Positions 10,201 to 20,142 of a stretch of 64,000 nucleotides of DNA are shown one piece after another. Location: NCBI RefSeq assembly GCF_003325355.1, contig NZ_CP030850.1, positions 124,001 to 188,000 on the forward strand, read 5' to 3'. The stretch comes from Runella rosea (lineage in GTDB: Bacteria; Bacteroidota; Bacteroidia; Cytophagales; Spirosomataceae). Each line of letters starts with the position of its first letter. Position 1 is the first letter of the stretch. A program made the translations under genes and the position numbers. The notes under the pieces were generated by a model. It was not told the origin of the DNA. It ran no database searches and saw nothing but the letters and a program-made list of their open reading frames with translations.

Positions 10201-11003
10201 AACCCGATGGATTTTTGTCAGGGATTGTGGTGCGAGGATTGCCTGCAGGTCTTACTTATGTAGGCGGTAAAATAAGCGGAACACCTACCATAGCGGGTTC
10301 ATTTACCATCATGGTGCGAGCCATTGACAGTCAGGGAGCATCAGTCGAAGCTTATTTTAATTTAAAGGTAGTTGATACATCGCCGCCTTCAGTAGTATTT
10401 AGTTTATACAAAGCAGGGGGTTCTTCCTCCCGGAGATTTGTTCAAACGCTGCGTGATAAAGACAAAATTGCGCTGAGTCAGATTCCGTCGTTTGTCAATA
10501 TTTTTGCAGAAGCCAATGTTCCTGTAGACAGAATACAATTTGAAATGACAGGGCCGATAGACGCCACGTTTACCGATATGACATCTCCTTATGCACTGTT
10601 TGATGATAATGGAGGTTTTGGCTCAATGGGTGGAATTTATACCTTGTCGGCCAAAGCCCTTAAAAGTGGTCAGATGGTCGCAGAATCAAAAATTCAGTTT
10701 GAAATTACCAATGGTGGTGGTGGCGGTAGTTTTGGTGGAGAAGAGGTCTTGTGGGCACCTTACCCCAATCCTTTCAGAGATTCCTTCAAAATGACATTAC
10801 CACTTGATTATGAGCCAGCTACGACATCGTTTTCGCTGCTCAACCTTTCGGGGCAGAGAATTCCGCTCAATGATGTACTTTGGGAAGGCCAACGGGCAAC
10901 CATCGGCATCAATTTCCCTGGGTTGGAAAGGGGATTGTATCTGCTTCAGGTGCACCATCCAGAATATCCTAACAGAATACTGAAAGTGTTGAAAGGGGAA
11001 TAA
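7248..11003 (+). CDS. Secreted GH42-like hydrolase with Ig-like repeats and T9SS sorting domain
   Basis: A 1251-residue exported protein. Residues 1-22 are a signal peptide. Residues about 45-420 look like a TIM-barrel glycoside hydrolase resembling GH42 beta-galactosidases (IRIHLARC, then a YREWLKQRYKDIKTINATWRSD-like segment, which is typical of GH42-like proteins). Residues about 465-1050 contain five putative-Ig (He_PIG/cadherin-like) repeats, each beginning with a N-x-x-P-x-V motif and containing LPxGL ... SGTP or similar. Two further related modules start with a LDLYKAG / FSLYKAG segment (about residues 560 and 1050). The last 75 residues form a T9SS type A sorting domain (PYPNPF ... 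GLYLLQV ... KVLKG), so the protein crosses the outer membrane by T9SS and is kept on the surface or released. The sugar substrate cannot be read. Confidence 0.85.
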   Translation: MIKRLALFLCALVWVVTLGAYAGPRPTLPPNYSQPNPLVADDANQRYLCIALLNTTEGSQFGLDVIREAAKLGTNASMVTVRWDVVYKTPSSAANWAQYDNQIKLSKELGLKVFIRIHLARCCNRHVGYWSDSETSKDQKGNPFPEMFSMAHEPSVQKALSFVKEVSERYAYLQREGGIVCVAATTTPTQEAGYHYEGNTNAGGFGGTSYLSMFDYAPSMITGYREWLKQRYKDIKTINATWRSDYSSINDIQPVTTDYPHAENKRWSDWYVYRHTVLKNFLDGVSRTVKSVENSYKVVNDFGSVHDGLSMRRGTLAFKDLARSTDGTKINDSQYYSHYFSADVLRSNMGEGKWIMNEAFHEPNLSTYGLQVMLNEHFERGCKLVNIVAANLDDVNFYSQGIKSFVANWLNKPLTKIVPAQQMVVKLSELVRTGGYFHPGYNSRWDEKKASGPVDVKLIEDLLGEPENNQAPIVKNPLQNYNLVSGFDASYVIPQDAFQDPDGTIEFYDVSGLPTGLYLDKFTIKGNTTVLGTFEVKVKATDMYDASTTTSFKLTVMPQKTTRLDLYKAGDFQTRSLIRTLKNNDTLNVSEYNFPINFFAVPDASARAVVMRLSGAINKTQTETTAPYGLYGDNDGTTLKVGNYEMVLEAYNSTIIAGATGIGKVSFNLVVIDKRVNKAPVVVTTLEEQQATVGKEFSYTIPTATFEDKDGKIDRIEIKGLPSGLKADGWKISGTPTLAANSTITVEVFDNENASVKTQFVLKVSVINQKPTVTASIPDQAVVLQQLYEYTLPTDLFKDADGTIVSITAKNTPSGVTLIAGKLTGKPTTAGVYQIVLRGTDNGASWIETSFRLTVKETSANLPPVVAEAIAKQSTVIGQNFSFAIPTKAFKDPEGGAITVEALNLPAGLSNNKGVIFGIPMVGGEYKVTARGYDPQGAFVDAPFLLTIRLANGNIPPTVVAAIEDQTIKLGEPYSFTVPVSTFYEPDGFLSGIVVRGLPAGLTYVGGKISGTPTIAGSFTIMVRAIDSQGASVEAYFNLKVVDTSPPSVVFSLYKAGGSSSRRFVQTLRDKDKIALSQIPSFVNIFAEANVPVDRIQFEMTGPIDATFTDMTSPYALFDDNGGFGSMGGIYTLSAKALKSGQMVAESKIQFEITNGGGGGSFGGEEVLWAPYPNPFRDSFKMTLPLDYEPATTSFSLLNLSGQRIPLNDVLWEGQRATIGINFPGLERGLYLLQVHHPEYPNRILKVLKGE

Positions 11004-11021
11004 TCTGAGCGTAACTACCAT

Positions 11022-11057
11022 AAAAAACGTTCATAGTCAGACTATGAACGTTTTTTT
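11022..11057. terminator. Bidirectional terminator between convergent genes
   Basis: Perfect 12-bp stem AACGTTCATAGT / ACTATGAACGTT (11026-11037 and 11041-11052) flanked by A6 and T7 runs, lying between the plus-strand gene ending at 11003 and the minus-strand gene ending at 11080. It can end transcription from both sides. Confidence 0.93.
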
Positions 11058-11079
11058 ATATACCTGAAAAAATAAAAAA

Positions 11080-12426
11080 CTAGACGACAATGCTCTTGCC
11101 TGGTACAGCTACAGGATAGAAACCATCAGGTCCTGGAAGCAACTTAGGAAGGGCATCCCAAGCTAATTTTTCGGGGAATAGGCTAATGTTTGAATTGAGT
11201 GCATCTTCCCATTTAACCAATTTGCCCGAATACGTTGCCATCCGACCCATAATGGAAGTCAGGGTACTTTTGGCGCCGTTTTCGGCATCGGCAAATTTGT
11301 ATTCGCCTTTGGCAATGGCCGCAAACAGTTCGTCGTGCTCTACTTGGTACGGGTTACGGTCTCCTTTTCCTTCGTGTCCGTAAATCACCTTGTTGCCTTT
11401 GTAAGATTTAAGGACGGTATTGTTGCCATTAAAGCTGTCGATACGACCTTTGGTTCCTAAAAACTGCTCATCTACTTTGCTGTACGTGCCTTCATAGTGA
11501 CGGCACTGGCTGTTGATAAGCGTTCCATCGGCATAGGTAAAGTCAACAATATGGTGGTCAAAAATTTCGCCGAACTCTTTGCCAGCACGAATTTGACGTC
11601 CGCCCGTTCCCTGAGCCGACACGGGATAACCCTGCTTTGCCCAGTTGGCTACGTCGATGTTGTGAACGTGTTGCTCAGTGATATGGTCGCCGCACAACCA
11701 GTTGAAATAATACCAGTTACGCATTTGGTATTCCATCTCAGTTTGACCAGCTTTGCGGGGGTGGTTCCATACACCTCCCGACACCCAATACACGCTACCA
11801 CCCACGATGTCACCGATTTTGCCGTCATGAATACGGTTCATGGCTTCGCGATAGTTACGCTGATAATGGCGTTGCAGACCCACTACAACGTTGAGTTTCT
11901 TACGTTTGGCTTCTTCAGCAGCGGCAAGCACTTTCCGGATTCCAGGGCCATCGGTTGCCACGGGTTTCTCCATAAAAATGTGCTTGTTTTGTTTTACCGC
12001 TTCTTCAAAGTGCATTGGACGAAAACCCGGAGGCGTTGCCAAGATTACGACATCTGCCAGAGCGATAGCTTGCTTATAAGCGTCAAAACCTACGAATTTG
12101 CGATCTTGAGGAACATCAACTTTTGATTTTACATCAATTTCAGCACCTGCGGCGTCTTTGTATTTACGTTTGGTAAGGGCGTTGTAGGCATCATCCAATC
12201 GGTCAGAGAAGGCATCGGCCATTGCAACCAATTTTACGTTTTGAGTAGTACTCAAGGCTTGCGCGGCCGCTCCCGACCCGCGACCACCGCAGCCGATAAG
12301 CGCGATTTTGATGGTGTCGTCGGCAGAGTTATGGTAGCCATACGATGAAAAAGGCAAACTGCTCAATAACGCTCCCCCCGTAAAAAGGCTGGAGGTCTTA
12401 AGAAACTCTCTTCTATTAGTTTCCAT
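11080..12426 (-). CDS. Tat-exported Gfo/Idh/MocA-family oxidoreductase
   Basis: A 448-residue protein. The N-terminus has a twin-arginine-type signal (NRREFLKTSSLF, residues 4-15, then a hydrophobic stretch), as is usual for exported members in Bacteroidota. The Rossmann fold starts at IALIGCGGRG (residues 41-50) and the conserved EKP motif is at 153-155. The family uses NAD(P) to oxidise or reduce sugars or cyclitols; exported members carry a tightly bound cofactor and some act as glycosidases or 3-ketosugar-forming enzymes. The next gene on the same strand, 86 bp before the window-left end of the SUMF1 gene, may share a transcript. Substrate unknown. Confidence 0.93.
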   Translation of the reverse strand: METNRREFLKTSSLFTGGALLSSLPFSSYGYHNSADDTIKIALIGCGGRGSGAAAQALSTTQNVKLVAMADAFSDRLDDAYNALTKRKYKDAAGAEIDVKSKVDVPQDRKFVGFDAYKQAIALADVVILATPPGFRPMHFEEAVKQNKHIFMEKPVATDGPGIRKVLAAAEEAKRKKLNVVVGLQRHYQRNYREAMNRIHDGKIGDIVGGSVYWVSGGVWNHPRKAGQTEMEYQMRNWYYFNWLCGDHITEQHVHNIDVANWAKQGYPVSAQGTGGRQIRAGKEFGEIFDHHIVDFTYADGTLINSQCRHYEGTYSKVDEQFLGTKGRIDSFNGNNTVLKSYKGNKVIYGHEGKGDRNPYQVEHDELFAAIAKGEYKFADAENGAKSTLTSIMGRMATYSGKLVKWEDALNSNISLFPEKLAWDALPKLLPGPDGFYPVAVPGKSIVV

Positions 12427-12512
12427 TAGAATGTAGGTTTTAGATTATGGATTTTGAACTGTGGATTACTATTAATTGATAGATTCAGGAATGTATAATT
12501 GAAAACGGACGA

Positions 12513-13499
12513 TTAATAATCTTCAATCAACGGAGGATTATAGTAGGCCGCAATTTCTTCTTTTGAAGGCGTTTTTACGGGTCTTACAATTCGGAACCCA
12601 ACGAATGAGGCGCTCGTCATCCACCACTCACTTTTGGGGCTTTGCGGGTCAATGATTTTCCAGTCAGGAGAGGAAGGGATTCGGTTGGCGCTTCGGCATA
12701 CGGTAGCGTCGTCGTCCCATGAACCACCGCGCACTGAGGTGGGATACAACTCCGTTACTTTTGGAAACGCTTCTTTTACTTCTCCTTTGGATTTTTTGGT
12801 GTAATAATCCTTAACATATTGGTCAAGTGTCCATTCCATGACGTTTCCGTGCATGTCGTGAAGCCCCCAAGGGTTTGGTTTTTTTGTGCCGATTTTTTTG
12901 TAACCGTTGTTGCTGTTGCCTTTATACCAGCCATATTCGTCCAACAATTTAGGGTCGTCGCCAAATGAATAGGCCGTATTTGTACCCGCTCGGCAGGCGT
13001 ATTCCCATTCAGCTTCGGTAGGCAAGCGATAAAACACACCCGTTTTTTCATACAACCATTTACAAAAATAGATAGCGGCGTATTGGGTCATGTTGATAGC
13101 GGGGTACTCAGAGCGTCCCATTCCAAACGACATATCCACGTAAGCCGCGCTGGGGCGGGTACTTCCGTCGGTTTTAGCAAGGCTGTTTTCGGGGTCTGGA
13201 TGGCGCTTGGCCATTTCAATTTCAATGTTTTTGGTGGTAAACAAATCGTACAAATCCCATTGAATTTCGTACTTACCCATCCAAAAAGGCTCAATCTTTA
13301 CGGTGTGTTGGGGGCCTTCGTCTTCTTTGCGTCCTTTTTCTTTGGCGGGACTGCCCATGGTAAATTCGCCACCTTTGATGGCGACCAGATCGTACGTAAC
13401 GTTGCTTCCAGAGATTTTCTGGGTGTAATTTTCAAGCTTTTCCTGGGCTAACAGAGGAACACTAAATAACGTAAACCAACTTAAGTGCTTTAGAAACAT
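12513..13499 (-). CDS. Exported SUMF1-fold (formylglycine-generating-enzyme-like) protein
   Basis: A 328-residue protein with a signal peptide (residues 1-18) followed by a SUMF1/FGE domain: GGEFTMGSP near residue 44, PFWMGKYEIQ, RLPTEAEWEYACRAGT, MHGNVMEWT, VRGGSWDDD and the final FVGFRIVR. Real formylglycine-generating enzymes need a C-x4-C pair near the C-terminus. Here one Cys is present (CRSANR) but the second is not, so sulfatase activation is unlikely; a ligand-binding or structural role as in other Bacteroidota SUMF1 proteins (e.g. GldJ/GldK relatives) is equally possible. A well-formed promoter lies upstream (13536-13567). The Gfo/Idh/MocA gene follows on the same strand. Confidence 0.9.
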   Translation of the reverse strand: MFLKHLSWFTLFSVPLLAQEKLENYTQKISGSNVTYDLVAIKGGEFTMGSPAKEKGRKEDEGPQHTVKIEPFWMGKYEIQWDLYDLFTTKNIEIEMAKRHPDPENSLAKTDGSTRPSAAYVDMSFGMGRSEYPAINMTQYAAIYFCKWLYEKTGVFYRLPTEAEWEYACRAGTNTAYSFGDDPKLLDEYGWYKGNSNNGYKKIGTKKPNPWGLHDMHGNVMEWTLDQYVKDYYTKKSKGEVKEAFPKVTELYPTSVRGGSWDDDATVCRSANRIPSSPDWKIIDPQSPKSEWWMTSASFVGFRIVRPVKTPSKEEIAAYYNPPLIEDY

Positions 13500-13535
13500 T
13501 CTTATACGCTTTTGTGATTAAAGAATAATAAATCA

Positions 13536-13567
13536 CAAATTTACCTCATTTAAGGAATAGAATTCAA
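13536..13567 (-). promoter_or_regulatory. Bacteroidota-type promoter for the SUMF1 gene
   Basis: Read on the minus strand: TTG (13565-13567), 21-bp spacer, TAAATTTG (13536-13543), matching the TTG / TAnnTTTG pattern. It lies 37 bp upstream of the ATG at 13499. Confidence 0.65.
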
Positions 13568-13598
13568 ATTATAAATAAAATTAGGTCCTGTTTATTCT

Positions 13599-14714
13599 TT
13601 ACTCAATGGGTTTACCATGGGTATTTTTAATCACAAATCGTAAAAGGGGCTTGCCCAACCCAAAAAAAGACAAAGCAATCTCAGAAAGCCACGCGTCACC
13701 AAAAAGCTTTTGAACGTTTCGTCCGACCCATAATCGCGCCGCAAATTCCTGCTTCCATGCCTTTTTATATTGTTTTTCTAGTTCCTGACGGTTGATGTTA
13801 CCATTTAGAAATTGAACCGCCAACACTGCCGCGATTTTGCCGCCGTGGATGGCCATCGCCATGCCGTTTCCGCATAGCGGAGTGATGAGCCCAGCGGCAT
13901 CTCCCACCATCAAAATGTGGTTTTCGACTACCTGTTTGGGCTCAAATGAAAATTCATTGATGACTTCGGGGCGTTCGAAAATAAATTCAGATTCGTTGAA
14001 CAAGCGTTTTAAATGAGGATTTTTCCATAAAACTTCGCGCTCCATGTCGGCGATAGAGCCGTGTTTACGAATATTGTTGCGCGTGGTGAGGTAGCAAAGG
14101 CAATAGCGGTCGTCTTCAATCGCCGAAATGCCACAATAGCCGTCTTGAAAATTATGCAATGTAATCAAATCTTGGGGAAATTCGGTGCGGATGTGGTACT
14201 TTACACCCACATATGGCGATTTTTTATGGGTAAAGTCACGATCAAGCGCCTTGTCCATGCGGGAATTTTTGCCAAAACTGCCGAGTACGATTCGTGCCGA
14301 TAAATGAAGGTGATTGATGGTCGTGGCTTTAAATTCGTCGTCAGCATATTCTACATTTTCGACGGTTTCTCCCAAGATAAATTCCACCCCATTTTTCTTG
14401 GCTAATTCAAACAATGCAAAATCAAGCGTGTAGCGGCTGATGCCAAAACCTCCCAAATCCAAATCCGTTTCTAACGCCCGGCCTGATGGAGACGTAAATT
14501 GAAAGCGCTGAATTTCTTTTACGCCCAATTCATCGAGTTTTAAGCCTAATTTCTCCAAATAAGGACGGACTTCGTTGGATACGTATTCGCCACAAACTCG
14601 GTGAAAAGGGTACATTTTTCGTTCGACTACGACCACTACATAGCCCCGTTGTGCTAACTCAATGCTACTCACCAGCCCCGCCAGTCCGCCGCCAATAATG
14701 AGTACATCGGTCAT
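13599..14714 (-). CDS. Geranylgeranyl-reductase-like FAD-dependent oxidoreductase
   Basis: A 371-residue flavoprotein with an N-terminal dinucleotide-binding motif (DVLIIGGGLAGLVSSIELAQRG in part, residues 3-24), the PHE-type segment FHRVCGEYVSNE typical of geranylgeranyl reductase/halogenase relatives, and the second FAD motif GDAAGLITPLCGNGMAMAIHGG. No signal peptide. Relatives in Bacteroidota often sit beside type III polyketide synthase and methyltransferase genes for pigment or lipid synthesis; none is present here, so the gene is an orphan. The reaction (reduction of prenyl double bonds or hydroxylation) cannot be decided from sequence. Confidence 0.88.
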   Translation of the reverse strand: MTDVLIIGGGLAGLVSSIELAQRGYVVVVVERKMYPFHRVCGEYVSNEVRPYLEKLGLKLDELGVKEIQRFQFTSPSGRALETDLDLGGFGISRYTLDFALFELAKKNGVEFILGETVENVEYADDEFKATTINHLHLSARIVLGSFGKNSRMDKALDRDFTHKKSPYVGVKYHIRTEFPQDLITLHNFQDGYCGISAIEDDRYCLCYLTTRNNIRKHGSIADMEREVLWKNPHLKRLFNESEFIFERPEVINEFSFEPKQVVENHILMVGDAAGLITPLCGNGMAMAIHGGKIAAVLAVQFLNGNINRQELEKQYKKAWKQEFAARLWVGRNVQKLFGDAWLSEIALSFFGLGKPLLRFVIKNTHGKPIE

Positions 14715-14874
14715 AGTTTAATCGATTTAGTCATTCAAGTTAAACAAAGTAGGTAATTGTCAGTTTGGAAATGTGAAAATGACCAAAAATTTCGTTTTAC
14801 TATCGGCCACCTTTCTTAAACATAGATTTATGCTATTTTATTGCTTCAAATAAATCCCCACACTAAACAGACAA

Positions 14875-16071
14875 ATGAAGATGAAATTGAACCGCAAAGT
14901 AACGCTATTCGCAATGGGTTTTGGGTTGCTGGCTCTAGGATTTTCGTGCAACGAAAAAAGCCCTGAAACCATCACGACCGACGATGATTCGGAGGTAGTG
15001 CCTACCCTAACAAATGCATTTCCTGCCCTTACGTTCAGTAGCCCCGTTGAACTCGTACACGCTGGCGATGGGAGCAATCGGTTGTTTGTGGTAGAACAAC
15101 GAGGGGTGGTAAAAGTTTTTAGAAATGAAGCCAGTGCCGCGCAAACGGAAATATTTCTAGACATCAGCGGGCGCGTAACTTCGGGGGGCGAAACTGGATT
15201 GCTGGGCCTTGCTTTTCATCCCGATTTCAAGAACAACGGACAATTGTTTGTGAATTATACCCGACGGGAAAATGGTCAACTTCAGTCGGTGATTGCACGT
15301 TTTCAATCCAATAAAACAACCGCCGATGCCAATAGCGAAGAAATTTTGCTAACCTATAATCAGCCCTATTCTAATCACAACGGTGGGTCGGTTTTGTTTG
15401 GAAAAGATGGATTTCTGTACATCGCTACGGGCGACGGCGGTTCGGGCGGTGACCCCCAAAACTATGCCCAAAATTTGGGCTCTTTGCTCGGAAAGATGCT
15501 GCGAATTGACGTTAACACGAAAGAAAATGGCTTAAATTACGCCATCCCCGCCGATAATCCTTTTAAAAATACGGCCAATGCTCGCCCTGAAATTTATGCT
15601 TACGGATTGCGCAATCCTTGGAAAGTGACCGCTGACCGTGAAAACGGACGTTTTTGGATTGCCGATGTTGGCCAGAATGCTAGAGAAGAAATTGATATTT
15701 TGGAGCGGGGTGGAAATTATGGGTGGCGTATTGCCGAAGGCAAAGAATGTTATAGCCCTGCCACTAACTGCAACCGTACGGGATTGGTAGAGCCTGTCTT
15801 TGATTACGGAACCTCCGACGGGCGGTCTATCACGGGTGGGTATGTGTATCGCGGGGCGAAATTGGCAGATTTAAGAGGCCAATACATCTACGGTGATTTC
15901 GTGAGCGGTAAGATTTGGGCTTTGCAATACAACGAAACTACGCGTCAGGCATCCAACAAATTGATTACTCAATTGACGGGGTCATTGTCTTCCTTTGGGG
16001 AGGATGAAGCGGGAGAATTGTATTTGCTTAACTATCAAACAGGAAAGATTCAGCAACTGACAAACCGTTGA
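14875..16071 (+). CDS. PQQ-dependent sugar dehydrogenase-like lipoprotein (GSDH family)
   Basis: A 398-residue protein with a lipoprotein signal (lipobox LGFSC, Cys near residue 25), so tethered in the envelope. The remainder is a six-bladed propeller of the glucose/sorbosone dehydrogenase family: [49 protein letters not shown] (His and Asp/Gly positions of the active site), [10 protein letters not shown] and [14 protein letters not shown]. Family members oxidise aldoses to lactones with pyrroloquinoline quinone; some are only PQQ-fold proteins. No pqq synthesis gene is in the window. An exported gluconolactonase at 470 could use its product, but this link is inference. The next gene (icmF) starts 55 bp later. 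Confidence 0.92.
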   Translation: MKMKLNRKVTLFAMGFGLLALGFSCNEKSPETITTDDDSEVVPTLTNAFPALTFSSPVELVHAGDGSNRLFVVEQRGVVKVFRNEASAAQTEIFLDISGRVTSGGETGLLGLAFHPDFKNNGQLFVNYTRRENGQLQSVIARFQSNKTTADANSEEILLTYNQPYSNHNGGSVLFGKDGFLYIATGDGGSGGDPQNYAQNLGSLLGKMLRIDVNTKENGLNYAIPADNPFKNTANARPEIYAYGLRNPWKVTADRENGRFWIADVGQNAREEIDILERGGNYGWRIAEGKECYSPATNCNRTGLVEPVFDYGTSDGRSITGGYVYRGAKLADLRGQYIYGDFVSGKIWALQYNETTRQASNKLITQLTGSLSSFGEDEAGELYLLNYQTGKIQQLTNR

Positions 16072-16126
16072 TTTTGGTTGCCAATACTTTCAGTATCTTA
16101 GCCGCAAGATTTACTGCGAAAAAGAC

Positions 16127-19100
16127 ATGGAAAGTAACCTAACAACACCTTACCAACCCAAAAATCACGTCAGAATCGTGACCGCCGCTAGTCTTTTTGA
16201 CGGTCACGACGCCGCCATCAACATCATGCGCCGTATCATGCAGGCGTCGGGGGTGGAGGTGATTCATCTTGGCCACAATCGCTCGGTGCAGGAAATTGTG
16301 GATTGTGCCATTCAGGAAGACGTGCAGGGAATTGCCATCACGAGCTATCAGGGTGGCCACGTCGAGTATTTCAAATACATGTACGACTTGCTTCAAGCGC
16401 AAAATGCTGGACATATAAAAATATTCGGTGGCGGCGGCGGGACCATCCTTCCCGCCGAAATTGAGGAGCTTCATGCCTACGGAATTGCGCGGCTGTATTC
16501 TCCCGATGATGGGCGAGCCATGGGATTACAGGGAATGATCAATGACTTGATTAGGCATTGTGATTTTGCGTTGGACCATGAATTGGATTATCCTGAGGAC
16601 GCTGAAAATGAGTGGACTCCGGCCCAGTCTCAAACCAATGTACAGGCCATTGCCCGACGTATCTCCATTGCCGAAAATTCCCCAAGCGTTTATGCAAAAC
16701 TAAACGTTGGGCGTGTTGCAGACCCCTTGTTTCAACCCCTTGTTTTGGGCATTACAGGCACGGGTGGGGCAGGAAAATCTTCGTTGGTGGATGAATTGGT
16801 GCGGCGGTTTTTAATGGATTTTGATCATAAAACCTTGGCAATCATTTCGGTAGACCCTTCCAAGCGCAAAACGGGCGGCGCGCTTTTGGGCGACCGTATT
16901 CGGATGAATGCGCTACATCCTGAGCTTGCGCAGGGGCGGGTGTATATGCGATCTTTGGCCACGCGGCAGTCCAATTTGGCCTTAAGTAAATATGTCCAAG
17001 ACGCCATTGATGTGTGCAAAGAAGCAGATTTTGATCTGATTATTGTCGAAACCTCTGGCATCGGCCAATCGGACACGGAGATTACGGAGCATTCAGATGT
17101 GTCGCTTTACGTCATGACGGCTGAATATGGCGCGGCAACCCAGCTCGAAAAAATTGATATGCTCGATTTTGCCGATGTGATTGCCATCAATAAATTCGAC
17201 AAACGAGGTTCATTGGATGCCCTTCGTGACGTTCGAAAACAATACCGCCGCAATCATAACCTCTGGGATACGCCCGACGATGCCCTGCCGATTTTTGGCA
17301 CAATGGCAAGTCAGTTCAACGATGCGGGCATGAATGCTTTGTACGTGAAAATGATGGAATTGTTGGCCCAAAAGGAAAAAAGGGGGGCTATAAATGGTGA
17401 AGGGGGCACAGCAGGCTGGGTAAACGGGAAGTTGTTTGTTCAGTGGAAAGAGCAGGTTCAGCATTCCAAAACATCTGTGGCAAAAGGCATTATTCCGCCC
17501 GACCGGGTACGGTATTTGGCCGAAATTGTAGAAAACGCCCGTGCTTATGACCAATTTGTGAATGAACAGACAGCCATTGCCCGACAATTATACCAATTAG
17601 ATGGTACAATAAAAACGCTGGCAAAGGGAAATAATTCTGATACAATTGAGGCGCTAAAAGCGGTTTATACCGAGCTTGAAGCCCGTTTGCATTACGATTC
17701 TAACCAATTACTCAAAAAATGGCCCGATACAATTCGAAAGTACCGTGCTGAGAAATATCAGTTTCAGGTCAGAGACAGAATTATTGAGCAAGATTTATGG
17801 ACGGAAACCTTATCTCACCTTAAAATTCCGAAAATAGCTCTCCCGAAATACAACGATTGGGGGGATATTTTGCGGTGGCAATTGACCGAAAATGTTCCGG
17901 GTGACTTTCCGTATACGGCTGGTGTTTTTCCGCTGAAGCGAGAAGGCGAAGACCCCACCCGTATGTTTGCGGGAGAGGGCGGCCCCGAGCGCACCAACCG
18001 TCGTTTTCATTATTTGTCCAAAGCCATGCCCGCCAAGCGGTTGTCGACGGCGTTTGATTCGGTGACGCTCTACGGCGAGGACCCCGACTTGCGCCCTGAT
18101 ATTTACGGGAAAGTCGGTAATTCGGGCGTAAGCGTCTGTACCCTCGACGATGCCAAAAAACTATACAGTGGTTTTGATCTTTGCGACCCTTCCACGTCGG
18201 TTTCGATGACTATCAATGGCCCTGCTCCGATTGTGTTGGGATTTTTTCTCAATGCGGCCATCGACCAGCAATGTGAGAAGTATATTTTATCTGCTTGGAG
18301 TCGGGAGGAGCGTGAAGCAAGAATAGCCAAAATTAAGACTGAAATCGGGTACCAAGGAGAAATTCCAGAAGGCCACAACGGCCTGGGGTTAATGCTTTTA
18401 GGGATAACGGGCGACCAATTGTTGGAGCCCGAGCTGTATCAAAAAATCAAAGCCCAGACGCTTCGTCAGGTGCGGGGAACGGTGCAGGCGGATATTTTGA
18501 AAGAAGACCAAGCCCAAAATACGTGCATATTTTCGACCGAATTTGCGCTCAAACTCATGGGCGATATTCAGCAGTATTTTATTGAACATCAGGTGCGTAA
18601 TTTTTATTCGGTTTCCATTTCGGGCTACCACATTGCCGAAGCGGGTGCCAATCCTATTTCGCAATTAGCGTTTACTTTATCCAACGGCTTTACGTTTGTG
18701 GAATACTACCTTAGTCGTGGAATGCACATTGATGATTTTGCGCCAAATTTATCTTTTTTCTTCTCCAACGGCATGGATCCCGAATACACCGTCTTGGGCA
18801 GAGTGGCGCGACGGATTTGGGCGAAAGCCATGAAATTGAAGTACAAAGCCAACGAGCGCAGCCAAAAGCTCAAGTACCATATCCAAACTTCTGGCCGAAG
18901 TTTGCACGCGCAAGAAATCGCTTTCAATGATATTCGGACCACGTTACAGGCCTTGTTGGCTATTTATGACAACTGCAACTCGTTGCATACCAATGCCTAC
19001 GATGAAGCCATTACCACACCCACCGAAGAAAGTGTGCGGCGCGCCGTGGCGATTCAGCTGATTATCAACCGTGAATTTGGACTGACCAAAAACGAAAATC

Positions 19101-19573
19101 CATTGCAAGGCTCTTTCATTACCGAAGAACTGACCGATTTGGTAGAAGAGGCAGTCTACCAAGAGTTTTTGAGTATCAATGAGCGGGGTGGGGTTTTGGG
19201 CGCCATGGAGCGAATGTATCAGCGGAGCAAAATTCAGGAAGAGTCTATGTATTATGAAATGCAAAAGCATACGGGTGCCTTGCCCATCATCGGGGTAAAT
19301 ACTTTTTTGGATGAAAAAGGCTCCCCCACGGTGCTCCCTGCCGAAGTGATTCGCTCAACTGATGAAGAGAAACAATACGCGGTTTTGGCAAGAAAATCTT
19401 TTCAGCAAAGAAATAGCGAGAAGGCAAGGGTTACTTTGAGCCAATTGCAGGAAAGGGCGCTTTTAGGAGAAAATTTGTTTGAAAGCCTCATGCAAGCCAC
19501 GAAAGTGTGTACACTCGGGCAGATTTCTGGTGCGCTGTATAAAGTGGGTGGGCAGTATAGACGAAATATGTAA
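16127..19573 (+). CDS. icmF: Fused isobutyryl-CoA mutase (IcmF)
   Basis: A 1148-residue fusion. Residues about 15-150 form the B12-binding domain with the [12 protein letters not shown] signature (lower-ligand His in DxH). Residues about 205-420 are a MeaI-type G-protein chaperone with P-loop GTGGAGKSS at 210-218 and NKFDKRG as base-recognition motif. Residues about 560-1120 are the substrate-binding mutase barrel with ending motifs such as [12 protein letters not shown]. IcmF uses adenosylcobalamin to interconvert isobutyryl-CoA and n-butyryl-CoA, and some homologues rearrange isovaleryl/pivalyl-CoA; the G domain hydrolyses GTP and guards cofactor loading. All parts are on one chain, so no separate MeaB is needed. 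It is a little longer than most IcmF proteins. Cytoplasmic. Confidence 0.96.
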   Translation: MESNLTTPYQPKNHVRIVTAASLFDGHDAAINIMRRIMQASGVEVIHLGHNRSVQEIVDCAIQEDVQGIAITSYQGGHVEYFKYMYDLLQAQNAGHIKIFGGGGGTILPAEIEELHAYGIARLYSPDDGRAMGLQGMINDLIRHCDFALDHELDYPEDAENEWTPAQSQTNVQAIARRISIAENSPSVYAKLNVGRVADPLFQPLVLGITGTGGAGKSSLVDELVRRFLMDFDHKTLAIISVDPSKRKTGGALLGDRIRMNALHPELAQGRVYMRSLATRQSNLALSKYVQDAIDVCKEADFDLIIVETSGIGQSDTEITEHSDVSLYVMTAEYGAATQLEKIDMLDFADVIAINKFDKRGSLDALRDVRKQYRRNHNLWDTPDDALPIFGTMASQFNDAGMNALYVKMMELLAQKEKRGAINGEGGTAGWVNGKLFVQWKEQVQHSKTSVAKGIIPPDRVRYLAEIVENARAYDQFVNEQTAIARQLYQLDGTIKTLAKGNNSDTIEALKAVYTELEARLHYDSNQLLKKWPDTIRKYRAEKYQFQVRDRIIEQDLWTETLSHLKIPKIALPKYNDWGDILRWQLTENVPGDFPYTAGVFPLKREGEDPTRMFAGEGGPERTNRRFHYLSKAMPAKRLSTAFDSVTLYGEDPDLRPDIYGKVGNSGVSVCTLDDAKKLYSGFDLCDPSTSVSMTINGPAPIVLGFFLNAAIDQQCEKYILSAWSREEREARIAKIKTEIGYQGEIPEGHNGLGLMLLGITGDQLLEPELYQKIKAQTLRQVRGTVQADILKEDQAQNTCIFSTEFALKLMGDIQQYFIEHQVRNFYSVSISGYHIAEAGANPISQLAFTLSNGFTFVEYYLSRGMHIDDFAPNLSFFFSNGMDPEYTVLGRVARRIWAKAMKLKYKANERSQKLKYHIQTSGRSLHAQEIAFNDIRTTLQALLAIYDNCNSLHTNAYDEAITTPTEESVRRAVAIQLIINREFGLTKNENPLQGSFITEELTDLVEEAVYQEFLSINERGGVLGAMERMYQRSKIQEESMYYEMQKHTGALPIIGVNTFLDEKGSPTVLPAEVIRSTDEEKQYAVLARKSFQQRNSEKARVTLSQLQERALLGENLFESLMQATKVCTLGQISGALYKVGGQYRRNM

Positions 19574-19642
19574 CGGGTTTATTTTACTGGTAAACTTGCG
19601 TTTAGGCTAATACAGAGGCGTCGTTAGATAAATAGAATTTCG

Positions 19643-19650
19643 TACCTTTG
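19643..19650 (+). promoter_or_regulatory. Bacteroidota -7 element before rbfA
   Basis: TACCTTTG matches TAnnTTTG and lies about 85 bp before the rbfA ATG at 19734. No strong TTG box is seen at the best spacing. Confidence 0.5.
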
Positions 19651-19733
19651 TGGCCATCTCAAAAGATTGGCGGGAGAAGGAGAATAATGCAAGCGTATAT
19701 TGTTAGCGGCCAATCGTAACCAGTAAATTGAAT

Positions 19734-20108
19734 ATGGAATCCAAAAGACAACAAAAAGTCGCTCGGCAAATACAGAAAGATCTGAGCGATATTTTTCAAA
19801 AAGAAGGTCGGACCTGGTTCGACAATGCGTTTATCACCGTCACCATTGTTAGAATGTCGCCAGATTTGAGCGTGGCACGTGTTTATTTGAGCTTTTTAGC
19901 CGTAAAAAATAAAGGACTTATTTTAGACCAAATACAAGAACGCAGCAAGCAGATACGTCAGTTATTGGGGCAACGGGTACGCCATCAGTTGCGGATTGTC
20001 CCCGAAGTCCATTTTTATTTGGACGATACGGCAGAATACGCGGCCAAAATGGATAACCTTTTTGCAGGGTTGACCATTCCACCGCCACCCAAAGAAGATG
20101 CTGATTAA
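19734..20108 (+). CDS. rbfA: Ribosome-binding factor A
   Basis: A 124-residue protein of the RbfA family: SKRQQKVARQIQKDLSDIFQ at the N-terminus, then VTIVRMSPDLSVARVYLSFL, HQLRIVPEVHFYLDDTAEYAAKMDNLF. RbfA is a KH-fold protein that binds the 30S subunit and helps mature the 5' end of 16S rRNA, especially in the cold. An upstream TTG in frame at 19728 exists, but the ATG at 19734 is the natural start and gives the usual N-terminus. A -7 element lies 84 bp upstream and a strong hairpin follows the stop, so it is probably a single-gene transcript. Confidence 0.95.
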   Translation: MESKRQQKVARQIQKDLSDIFQKEGRTWFDNAFITVTIVRMSPDLSVARVYLSFLAVKNKGLILDQIQERSKQIRQLLGQRVRHQLRIVPEVHFYLDDTAEYAAKMDNLFAGLTIPPPPKEDAD

Positions 20109-20142
20109 TATTAAAACAAGTTTTGTGTAATTTTCTATTGAT

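Noticed and set aside
12513-13499. Sulfatase-modifying enzyme
   Set aside because: The second active-site cysteine of formylglycine-generating enzymes is missing and no sulfatase gene is nearby.
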